Shown here one piece after another: positions 41,983 through 48,750 of a stretch of DNA of 48,750 nt. Origin of the DNA: Nitrospirae bacterium JdFR-86 (lineage in GTDB: Bacteria > Nitrospirota > Thermodesulfovibrionia > Thermodesulfovibrionales > JdFR-86); NCBI GenBank assembly GCA_002011815.1, contig MTOV01000015.1:149034-197783 (forward strand), written 5' to 3'. Made by a program: the position numbers and the translations under genes. The notes beneath the pieces were generated by a model. It searched no databases, was not told the origin of the DNA, and saw only the letters and a list, made by a program, of their open reading frames with translations. Each line of letters begins with the position of its first letter. Positions within the stretch are counted from its first letter, which is position 1.

Positions 41983-43474
41983 AATCCCTCTGCGTCACTC
42001 TAAGCACCTCTTCAAGTGTGGTGATTCCCTTAAGGACTTTTTCTATGCCGTCTGCCCTGAGCGCCCTCATCCCTTTTGATGCGGCAAGGTTTTTTATACT
42101 CTGGGCATCTGTTTTTTCGGTAATCATGCCTCTTATGTCATCGTCAACCACCAGAAGCTCAAATATTCCTATCCTGCCGAGGTAGCCTTTGAAATTACAT
42201 TTTTCGCATCCTGCCCCTTTCCATAAGGACTCAGGGGGATTCTTGAAATACGAGCTTTCGACAGAAGAGGGCTTATATTCTTCCTTGCAGTGCGGACATA
42301 TGAGCCTTACCAGCCTTTGTGCAAGCACGCCTGCAAGAGAAGAAGCTACGAGGAATGGCTCAACGCCCATGTCAATAAGCCTTGTAATTGCTGATGCCGC
42401 ATCGTTTGTGTGCAGGGTGCTGAGGACAAGATGCCCTGTAAGAGACGCCTGTATGGCTATCTCTGCGGTCTCATAGTCCCTTATCTCACCAACCATTATG
42501 ACATCAGGGTCTTGCCTGAGTATTGAACGAAGACCAGAGGCAAAGGTCAGCCCTATCTTCGGATTGACATTTATCTGCCCGATGCCTTTAAGCTGGTATT
42601 CCACAGGGTCTTCCACAGTTATAATGTTTTTCTCTTCAGAGTGTATTCTGTTAAGTGCAGCGTAAAGCGTGGTGGTTTTGCCGCTTCCTGTAGGACCTGT
42701 AACAAGCAGTATGCCGTTTGTCCTCGTAAGGAGCGCCTCAAGGCGTTTTTCATCATCTTTGCTTAAGCCGACTTCCCAGAGTCCCAAAATGCCCTGCATC
42801 CTGTCAAGCAGTCTGAGAACGGCTCTTTCTCCATAGGTGGTGGGTATTATGGATACCCTGATGTCTATGTCCCTTCCGCCTATCAGGAGTCTGATTCTTC
42901 CGTCCTGCGGAAGCCTTTTTTCTGCTATATCAAGGTTAGCCATAATCTTCACCCTGCTTATAAGTGCATCCTGTATTATCTTCGGCGGACTCAGAATCTT
43001 CCTTAGCACACCGTCAACCCTGATTCTTACTTCAAGCTCTTTTTCATAAGGCTCGATGTGGATGTCGCTTGCCCTTTCTTTGACTGCCTGCTGAAGCAGG
43101 GCGTTTAAGAGTCTGATTATGGGTGCTTCTTCGGTAAGCTCCAGAATGTCTTTTGGCCTTTCAAACTCAGTGGCAACAGAGGCAAAGTCCTCGCCTGTTA
43201 TGTTGTCCATGACCTCCTCGGCAGAGCTCAGCTGACCGTAAGACTTGTTTATTAGTTCAAGCAGGGTGTCTGCGGGAATGTCTATGGTTTTTGGCTTAAG
43301 CCCGAGACGCTTTGCAAGCTCTGACAGCGCGAGTATGCCTCTTTCGTCAGAGACAGCGCCTAAAAGCTCGCCGTTTTCCCTCTTAATGGGCATCACGAGA
43401 TTGCCTTTGGCAAAGGAAAGAGGGATTCCCTTAAGAAGTGAAAGCTCTATGTCTTCTTCTTTAAAGGTTTCCAT
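41963..43474 (-). CDS. gspE: Type II secretion ATPase GspE
   Basis: 503 residues. A short N-terminal domain (~1-110) is followed by the motor: 'ASDIHIEPYEKELEVRIRVDG', Walker A 'VTGPTGSGKTTTLYAAL', Asp box 'TVEDPVEYQLKGIGQINVN', Walker B 'VIMVGEIRDYETAEIAI' and His box 'TGHLVLSTLHTNDA'. The zinc tetracysteine is CPHC...CEKC. Unlike the PilB here it lacks a clear tandem MshEN repeat. First gene of the operon; the start has no close SD. Confidence 0.93.
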   Translation of the reverse strand: METFKEEDIELSLLKGIPLSFAKGNLVMPIKRENGELLGAVSDERGILALSELAKRLGLKPKTIDIPADTLLELINKSYGQLSSAEEVMDNITGEDFASVATEFERPKDILELTEEAPIIRLLNALLQQAVKERASDIHIEPYEKELEVRIRVDGVLRKILSPPKIIQDALISRVKIMANLDIAEKRLPQDGRIRLLIGGRDIDIRVSIIPTTYGERAVLRLLDRMQGILGLWEVGLSKDDEKRLEALLTRTNGILLVTGPTGSGKTTTLYAALNRIHSEEKNIITVEDPVEYQLKGIGQINVNPKIGLTFASGLRSILRQDPDVIMVGEIRDYETAEIAIQASLTGHLVLSTLHTNDAASAITRLIDMGVEPFLVASSLAGVLAQRLVRLICPHCKEEYKPSSVESSYFKNPPESLWKGAGCEKCNFKGYLGRIGIFELLVVDDDIRGMITEKTDAQSIKNLAASKGMRALRADGIEKVLKGITTLEEVLRVTQRDYADISV

Positions 43475-43619
43475 AAGCGAGGTTCAATCCTGTTTAAGAA
43501 ATAATTTGTCATAGCTTCATATCCCTGTCAAGCATCCGTCTAAATGGTTTTGGAGTATGAGAGTATTTGTCGTTATTGTATCACAGAACGGTTTAAGGGT
43601 AGGTATTCGTTTAATTGCC

Positions 43620-43649
43620 TTGCCTGCAGGTATCCTCTTTCAATAAAAT
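43620..43649 (+). promoter_or_regulatory. Promoter of the IMPase/acyl-ligase operon, leaderless geometry
   Basis: TTGCCT (43620-43625), 18 nt, then TAAAAT (43644-43649), ending 8 nt before the GTG at 43658, with no SD. The rest of the 183-nt gap back to gspE shows no further structure. Confidence 0.4.
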
Positions 43650-43657
43650 ATCCTTAA

Positions 43658-44437
43658 GTGGAATTAAAGATACTTCAGAAAATAGGTGAAACACTCCTGA
43701 GGGAAATCCGTACCGGTGTTTCTCATGAAAAGAAAGCCTTGTTTAAAGGCGCATCAGGCGACAAGACATATCCTATTGACAAAAAAGCAGAGGAAATCAT
43801 TATAAGGGAACTCGAAAAATCAGGCGAACCCCTGAGCATAATATCAGAAGAAGCAGGAGTTATAGAGTTAAACGGAGGCGGCAGACAGGTTATTATAGAC
43901 CCGATAGACGGAAGCAAAAACGCAATCTCAGGAATCCCGTTTTACTGCACATCAATTGCTGTGGCAGAAGGCGGCAGGGTTAAGGACATCCGGCTTTCGT
44001 ATGTGATAAACCTTGTAACCGGCGAGGAGTTCTGGGCGGAAAAAGGAAAAGGCGCGTTTCTGAACGGAAAGCCTATATCCACGCAAAAGGATGAGGAGTT
44101 TTACCTTATCGCCTATGAGGCGCAAGTTCCGGGAAGAGATATCCAGCACATTCTTAAGCTTCTTTCAGGGGCAAGAAAAACACGGTGCCTTGGTGCAATT
44201 GCCCTTGACCTTTCCTATCTTGCAACTGGTGCAATCAGTGTGTTCGTATCGCCTTCGCCCTCAAGAAGCTTTGATTTTGCAGGCGGCTGGCTTTTGGTTA
44301 AAGAGGCAGGAGGTATCTTTACAGACCTTAATGGGAACGGAGTGGAAGAAGTAAAACTCGGACTTAAAAGGATAACTCCGATATTAGCCTCTGGAAATAC
44401 AGGGCTTCATGAAAAGGCGTTGAGACTCCTTAGATGA
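43658..44437 (+). CDS. Inositol monophosphatase family phosphatase
   Basis: 259 residues from a GTG. The metal-binding motifs are E64-E65 ('ISEEAGV') and D81-P-I-D84-G-S-K-N ('IIDPIDGSKNAISGIPFYCTSIAV'), with a C-terminal 'FDFAGGWLLVKEAGGIFTDLNG' as the second metal-site Asp segment. The family includes inositol-P, fructose-1,6-bisP and PAP phosphatases; 'DGSKN' instead of 'DGTxN' leaves the substrate open. Its stop overlaps the start of the acyl-ligase fusion (ATGA). Confidence 0.85.
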   Translation: MELKILQKIGETLLREIRTGVSHEKKALFKGASGDKTYPIDKKAEEIIIRELEKSGEPLSIISEEAGVIELNGGGRQVIIDPIDGSKNAISGIPFYCTSIAVAEGGRVKDIRLSYVINLVTGEEFWAEKGKGAFLNGKPISTQKDEEFYLIAYEAQVPGRDIQHILKLLSGARKTRCLGAIALDLSYLATGAISVFVSPSPSRSFDFAGGWLLVKEAGGIFTDLNGNGVEEVKLGLKRITPILASGNTGLHEKALRLLR

Positions 44438-47025
44438 AACAAAAGACGCTTCACAGGGCATTAATAGAAGCTGCTGAAAAAAACAAAGACAAGATTGCAT
44501 TCAATTTTTTCAAGGACGGAAGAAAATCCATCACATACGGAGAGTTTCTTAAAACAGCAGAGGCTGTTTTATCCTTTCTTGTAAAATCCGGCATAAAGAA
44601 GGCCGACAGGGTTGCAATAATCTCTGAAAACAGATATGAATGGTGCGCTTCCTACTTAGGTGTTTTGATGGCAGGGGCAGTAGCCGTGCCTGTGGACATG
44701 CGATTGACCCCTGAAGAGATAAAGAACATCATTGTCGATTCAGAAACAAAACTCATAATCCACAGTGCTGAAACAGAAAACAATGTTAAAGAGGCAACAA
44801 CAGGACTGTCTGTCCGTTTTTTAAATCTTGATTCATCCGGGCTTCAGGAAGCCGGCACTACGCCTGATATGGAAGATGCCGATGAAGACGACATTGCCTC
44901 TTTGCTTTATACCTCAGGGACAACCGGCTCTCCAAAAGCCGTAATGCTTACGCACAGAAACTTCTGCTCTGATGCAGAGGCGATTATAGGTGCCGGCATC
45001 ATTGCCAATAAGGACAATGTGCTTTCTGTGCTTCCTCTTTATCACACGTATGCTTTTATGTGCACCTTTGTGGTGCCGGTTCTCCTTGGAGGGCAGATAA
45101 CCTATCCGCCGGCTCTTAAAGCGCCTGAACTTGTATCCGCAATGAAAGAAGCCGGTGTAACAGTGCTTGTCGGTGTGCCCCAGCTTCTTCAGCTCATGCG
45201 TGATAGAATCCTTGAAAAAATAAAACAGCTTCCCTCACCTGTCAGGGGGCTTGTCCTTAAGTGGCTTAAGCTCCTGGGCTTTCTTAGAAGAAAAACAGAC
45301 ATCAACATCGGAAGGTTTATCTTTAGACCCTTTGGCAGTCAGTTCAGGTTTTTTACAAGCGGTGGGGCAAAGCTTGACCCTGAGGTGATGAAAGACCTGG
45401 AGGCTATCGGTTTTACCGTGCTTGAAGGATACGGGCTTACAGAGACCTCGCCTGTCGTGACCTTCAATCCCATAGAAAAGAGAAAACCCGGCTCTGTAGG
45501 GAAGCCCCTGCCTAATGTAGAGATAAAGATAATCTCTCCATCTTCTACAGGTGAAGGAGAAATCGCAATAAAAGGTCCAATGGTCATGAAAGGTTATTAC
45601 AAAAACCCTGAGGCAACGGCTTCAGCTATAAAAGACGGCTGGCTTCTGACAGGAGACCTCGGATATATAGATAAGGAAGGCTATCTCTTTATAACAGGCA
45701 GGCTGAAAGAGCTTATCGTTTTAAGTTCAGGAAAAAACATCTATCCTGAAGAAGTGGAAAACAACTATCTTAAGGCTCCGCTTGTAAGGGAAGTCTGCGT
45801 AATAGAGCAGGATGGAAGACTGCAGGCTGTTATAGTCCCTGATACAGAGTATGCCAGAAAGCATAAGATTGGAAACATAAGCGAGGCACTGAGATGGCAG
45901 ATTGAAAGCATTTCAAACAATCTTCCGCCTCACATGCGTATAAAAGGCTACACACTCAGCCCTGACCCTCTGCCCAAAACCCCGCTTGGAAAACTCAGAC
46001 GGTTCATGATAAAAGGCGGCATAAGAAAAGCGCCTAAAGAGCCGGATAAAACCCTTCTTGCAGATGAAACAGGACGCAGGGTTGTCGAATGCCTGACCCC
46101 TCTGCTTACGGATAAAGTGCCTGTTCAGTCATCTGACAGTCTTGACCTTGACCTCGGTCTGGACTCCCTTAAGAGAATCGAACTCGTGGTCTCTCTGGAG
46201 AAGGCTTTTTCCATAAAACTTCCTGAGGGTTTTATAGCAGAAGTCCAGACTGTTAAAGACCTCGTAGAGGGGATAAAGAGAATCAGAGCTGCAGGCTATG
46301 CCGCTAAAGCCGAAGACGTGGAAGGAATCCATGCCGTGCTCGAAAAAGAGCCGTCTGATGAAGATAAAAAACTCATAGGGCTAACGAGAAACGTCTTTGA
46401 AGAGTTCACTGCCTTATTTTTAAGGGGGATAGTGAAACTGGTGCTTAAGTTGTTTTTCAGGCTCGAGGTAAGGGGTGTTGAGAATATTCCCCTGCCGCCT
46501 TTTATTGTCGCCTCCAACCATGCAAGCTATTTCGACGGGTTTGTTATTGGCGCAGGAGTTCCACAAAAGGTCTTTAGGTCACTTTATTTTCAGGGTTATA
46601 AGAGATACTTTATTGGAAGGCTTAGTTCTTTGTTTGCAAGGCTTGCACATGTGATAGTTATAGACCCTGATGTTTATCTTGACAGGGCTCTTCAGCTTTC
46701 ATCCTATGTCATGAGGCAGGGTGGTGTCCTCTGTATATTTCCTGAAGGCGGAAGGTCGTTCGACGGAAGTATCATGCCCTTTAAGAAAGGCATCGGGATG
46801 CTTGCGCTTGGACTCAATGTGCCTGTAGTGCCGGCAAGGATAAAAGGAACATTCGAGATACTTCCAAGAGGTGCGAGGTTTCCAAAAGCAGGAAAAATAA
46901 CCCTTACGTTCGGGAAACCGCTTCTGCCTTCTGAGATGGATTTGTCCAAAAAAGCAGGAGGTATTGACGAGTATCAGTTGTTTGCGGATGAGTTAAGGGA
47001 AAGGATTATAAAACTGGGTGACTGA
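44434..47025 (+). CDS. AMP-forming acyl ligase / acyl carrier / acyltransferase fusion (Aas-like)
   Basis: 863 residues. An adenylation domain (~1-535) has the P-loop 'LLYTSGTTGSPKAVML' (T160-K168), 'GYGLTETSPV', 'GDLGYIDKEGYLFITGRLKELI' and the final Lys in 'PKTPLGKLRR'. An acyl carrier domain follows (~545-620), with the phosphopantetheine serine S578 in 'LDLGLDSLKRIEL'. The C-terminal PlsC-type acyltransferase (~655-863) has H696-x4-D701 ('SNHASYFDGF') and 'FPEGGRSFDGS'. The layout suggests fatty acid activation, loading on the built-in carrier and transfer to a glycerolipid. E. coli Aas has ligase and acyltransferase but in the other order and without this carrier. Confidence 0.9.
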   Translation: MKQKTLHRALIEAAEKNKDKIAFNFFKDGRKSITYGEFLKTAEAVLSFLVKSGIKKADRVAIISENRYEWCASYLGVLMAGAVAVPVDMRLTPEEIKNIIVDSETKLIIHSAETENNVKEATTGLSVRFLNLDSSGLQEAGTTPDMEDADEDDIASLLYTSGTTGSPKAVMLTHRNFCSDAEAIIGAGIIANKDNVLSVLPLYHTYAFMCTFVVPVLLGGQITYPPALKAPELVSAMKEAGVTVLVGVPQLLQLMRDRILEKIKQLPSPVRGLVLKWLKLLGFLRRKTDINIGRFIFRPFGSQFRFFTSGGAKLDPEVMKDLEAIGFTVLEGYGLTETSPVVTFNPIEKRKPGSVGKPLPNVEIKIISPSSTGEGEIAIKGPMVMKGYYKNPEATASAIKDGWLLTGDLGYIDKEGYLFITGRLKELIVLSSGKNIYPEEVENNYLKAPLVREVCVIEQDGRLQAVIVPDTEYARKHKIGNISEALRWQIESISNNLPPHMRIKGYTLSPDPLPKTPLGKLRRFMIKGGIRKAPKEPDKTLLADETGRRVVECLTPLLTDKVPVQSSDSLDLDLGLDSLKRIELVVSLEKAFSIKLPEGFIAEVQTVKDLVEGIKRIRAAGYAAKAEDVEGIHAVLEKEPSDEDKKLIGLTRNVFEEFTALFLRGIVKLVLKLFFRLEVRGVENIPLPPFIVASNHASYFDGFVIGAGVPQKVFRSLYFQGYKRYFIGRLSSLFARLAHVIVIDPDVYLDRALQLSSYVMRQGGVLCIFPEGGRSFDGSIMPFKKGIGMLALGLNVPVVPARIKGTFEILPRGARFPKAGKITLTFGKPLLPSEMDLSKKAGGIDEYQLFADELRERIIKLGD

Positions 47026-47099
47026 GAAGGCATCTTGTCAGGTAGTGCATGAGTGTGATAATGTGGCTTAAAGACAAACAAAAACAGAAGGAGACGGCC

Positions 47100-47708
47100 A
47101 TGCGCAAATCAGTTGCTTTTTTAGTTGTTCTTTTTTTATGTGCTCTTGTAACTCCTGCTCAGGCAGGAGTTGATTTAGGGGTGTCCATAGGAGATGAAGG
47201 ATTAAGGGGTTTTTATCTTGCTGTTGGAGAGCATTACAGAGTGCCGGAAAAAGAAGTCTTAAAGATCAAGAAAAGACACATACCTGACGAAGAAATACCT
47301 GTTGTACTGTTTATCGCAAAGAAAGCCCGTGTGGCACCCTCGACAGTAATAGACCTCAGACTGCGCGGGATGTCATGGATGGACATTACGCTCCGTTTTG
47401 GACTTAATGCTGAGATATTTTATGTGCCGGTCAGGGTAGGTCCGCCCTATGGAAAGGCTTATGGTTATTATTTGAATAAGCCGAAAAAGAAATGGAAAAG
47501 GCTTAAGTTCACTGATGCCGAGGTGGTGAACCTCGTCAACCTTAGATTCATATCAGAGCACTACGGGTATTCTGCTGAAGAAGTGATGAAGCTGAGGGAG
47601 AAAGGCAAAAACTTTGTGGTGATTCATGGTGAAGTTAAAAAGATAAAAAGAGGAAAAGCAGGTATCGGGCAGCACAGGGGTAAAGGTGGAAAAGGCAAAA
47701 AGAGATAA
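47100..47708 (+). CDS. Exported protein of unknown function with Lys/Gly-rich tail
   Basis: 202 residues from the ATG at 47100, chosen for its SD (AAGGAGACGGCC) and a clean signal peptide (MRKSVAFLVVLFLCALVTPAQA). An upstream in-frame start at 47049 lacks these. An internal similarity is visible between 'EHYRVPEKEVLKIKKR' (~45-60) and 'EHYGYSAEEVMKLREKG' (~160-176), suggesting a duplicated helical module. The last ~25 residues are very basic (KKIKRGKAGIGQHRGKGGKG...). No family is recognised. Confidence 0.65.
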   Translation: MRKSVAFLVVLFLCALVTPAQAGVDLGVSIGDEGLRGFYLAVGEHYRVPEKEVLKIKKRHIPDEEIPVVLFIAKKARVAPSTVIDLRLRGMSWMDITLRFGLNAEIFYVPVRVGPPYGKAYGYYLNKPKKKWKRLKFTDAEVVNLVNLRFISEHYGYSAEEVMKLREKGKNFVVIHGEVKKIKRGKAGIGQHRGKGGKGKKR

Positions 47709-47712
47709 GTGG

Positions 47713-48369
47713 CTAAGGAAGGTTTATAAAATTATAAGGAGGCCATGGACCGCTTGAGAGAAATCTGAGTTCAGGAAAACTGCCTTTCAGCTTCTCGACC
47801 GTCTGCCTGAATAAATGCATTTTTTCTTTTTCTACAAGGTATGCGGCACTTAAAAGGAGTGTTTCGGTGTTTGACTCTTCGGTTCGTTTCTCAACTGAAA
47901 TCTCGAAAAGCTTGGACTCGATTGACTCAATGTGCCTGTCTTTTGCGGTTTTCGCATATTCTGAATTAATATTGCTGTCCCAAGCCAGCGTGCCTGCGAA
48001 ACTGTCTCTTATATGACTGCTTCCGCGGATGATTTTCAGTCCGAATTCCACTTTTCCTTTGACCCGCTCCAGGTTTTCTTTTATGGTTTTGTAGTGTTCT
48101 TTTAGTGTTGCTGTGATGCTTTTGTCGCTGTCGAATATGGTAAAAAATCTTGCTGGCAGAACAGTAAAGCTTTCCATCAGTTTTTCCACTGCTCTTTCGT
48201 GTTCTATTATATGGTTTTGTGTAACCCGGTGTGTATGGTCTATAAAATCGCTTACTACTGCCTGCACTCCCTTATACGGAATAGGGTATAGAGGTGCTCC
48301 GTCTATCCCTGTGACAGTGCCTTCCCATGCACCAAAGTCTGCTATTGCATAAAGGTATTTTTTTATCAT
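47713..48369 (-). CDS. GvpL/GvpF-family gas vesicle accessory protein
   Basis: 218 residues. It begins 'MIKKYLYAIADFGAWEGTVTGIDG' and carries 'GVQAVVSDFIDHTHRVTQNHIIEHERAVEKLMESFTVLPARFFTIF', 'LERVKGKVEFGLKI' and the closing 'FPELRFLSSGPWPPYNFI'. All three are typical of GvpF/GvpL, which help assemble gas vesicles. No GvpA shell gene or other gvp gene is in the window. It may belong to a cluster elsewhere or have another role. It is convergent with the preceding gene, 4 nt apart. Confidence 0.85.
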   Translation of the reverse strand: MIKKYLYAIADFGAWEGTVTGIDGAPLYPIPYKGVQAVVSDFIDHTHRVTQNHIIEHERAVEKLMESFTVLPARFFTIFDSDKSITATLKEHYKTIKENLERVKGKVEFGLKIIRGSSHIRDSFAGTLAWDSNINSEYAKTAKDRHIESIESKLFEISVEKRTEESNTETLLLSAAYLVEKEKMHLFRQTVEKLKGSFPELRFLSSGPWPPYNFINLP

Positions 48370-48511
48370 CCTTAAAAATTCATATCATATATCGCATGTA
48401 ATCGCAACTAAAAAGTGCATCAAAACAGCTCCAAGACAACTCATTGTAGTGGTGAATATTTTAGATAAAGTTTATTTTTTCTTTTTTTGTTTATGTATGT
48501 AGTGCTATCCC

Positions 48512-48541
48512 TTTACATTTTTTGTCTGATTTCGGTATCTT
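48512..48541 (+). promoter_or_regulatory. Promoter of the PHP-domain gene, leaderless geometry
   Basis: TTTACA (48512-48517), 18 nt, then TATCTT (48536-48541), ending 3 nt before the first ATG (48545) and 6 nt before a second in-frame ATG (48548). There is no Shine-Dalgarno. Confidence 0.4.
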
Positions 48542-48544
48542 TTT

Positions 48545-48750
48545 ATGATGATAGATCTTCACACGCATAGTATTTTCAGTGATGGGGAGCTTCTGCCGTT
48601 TGAGCTTGTAAGGCGGGCTTATGCCTGTGGCTACAGTGCTATTGCCATCACTGATCATGTGGATGCCTCTAATATAGATTTTGTAGTGCCGAGGATTGTA
48701 AAGGCTGTTAAGGCTATCAGGGATTATACTCCTGTTAAAGTAGTGGCAGG
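48545..48750 (+). CDS. PHP-domain metal-dependent phosphoesterase, N-terminal part (runs off the window)
   Basis: The frame is open to the right edge (~68 residues seen). '[24 protein letters not shown]' carries the HxH motif and following Asp of PHP phosphoesterases, and '[15 protein letters not shown]' the TDH motif. This resembles HisK-type histidinol phosphatases and YcdX-like PHP proteins. The start could be the ATG at 48545 or 48548. Confidence 0.8.
   Translation, partial: MMIDLHTHSIFSDGELLPFELVRRAYACGYSAIAITDHVDASNIDFVVPRIVKAVKAIRDYTPVKVVA

Noticed and set aside
48370-48511. Possible small RNA or gene in the gap between the GvpL/F gene and the PHP gene
   Set aside because: AT-rich with no convincing hairpin or coding frame.
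1-48750. CRISPR arrays, insertion sequences, prophage or toxin-antitoxin modules
   Set aside because: No regularly spaced repeats, transposase, phage structural or TA-like genes were seen; the only repeat family is the palindromic element pair.

Overview
The window looks like an ordinary chromosomal stretch from an anaerobic or microaerophilic Gram-negative (diderm) bacterium. Evidence for this is a type IV pilus motor operon, a type II secretion operon, system II cytochrome c maturation, a tetraheme cytochrome and a Cys-type formate dehydrogenase. The mix resembles Nitrospirota/Thermodesulfovibrionia or Desulfobacterota, but no single gene settles the phylum; this is inference from gene content.

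Layout. 1-4404 (+): the end of a P-type cation ATPase, a 1236-residue NHL/FnIII/transglutaminase-like/TPR secreted protein and a small TPR-like secreted protein. 4408-8226 (-): ilvE, argS, an intergenic palindromic element, nfo. 8277-10965: a CooT-like Ni-binding protein coupled to a LipM-like octanoyl/lipoyl transferase (+), a polytopic membrane protein (-), fdhD (+). 11226-18302 (-): pilB-pilT-pilC-pilS-pilR. 18444-23888 (+): a pair of M16 peptidases, CcsA/ResC and ResB, a tetraheme cytochrome and tRNA-Ala(CGC). 23889-24865: a decayed stretch beside the tRNA, then clpS and a small membrane protein (-). 24982-29401 (+): glutaredoxin, FTR-type reductase, FdhA and HydB/HydG-like electron-transfer subunits. 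29458-33638 (+): a TIM-barrel protein, a PAS/GAF histidine kinase with a LuxR-type regulator, and a degenerate receiver protein. 33635-43474 (-): gspE-F-[subtilase]-G-H-I-J-K-L-M-N. 43658-48750: an IMPase-like protein coupled to an AMP-ligase/ACP/acyltransferase fusion, an exported Lys/Gly-rich protein, a lone GvpL/F-type protein (-) and the start of a PHP-domain gene.

Functional themes. FdhA, HydB-like and HydG-like proteins can be read as a soluble formate:NAD(P) oxidoreductase. FdhD would mature its Mo/W cofactor, and the Grx/FTR pair suggests a thiol-redox outlet. ResB/CcsA would mature the adjacent tetraheme cytochrome. The secretion operon carries its own probable substrate, a subtilase with a C-terminal Cys-containing anchor-like domain.

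Most notable signals. (1) Two intergenic elements, both exactly 135 nt, share termini and apex flanks, while their stems differ in sequence yet stay self-complementary. (2) At least nine transcription-unit starts have a sigma70-like -10 box only 3-9 nt upstream of the start codon with no Shine-Dalgarno, suggesting leaderless mRNAs. (3) A formate dehydrogenase is joined to sulfhydrogenase-type HydB/HydG subunits and a Grx/FTR pair. (4) A subtilase lies inside the T2SS operon.
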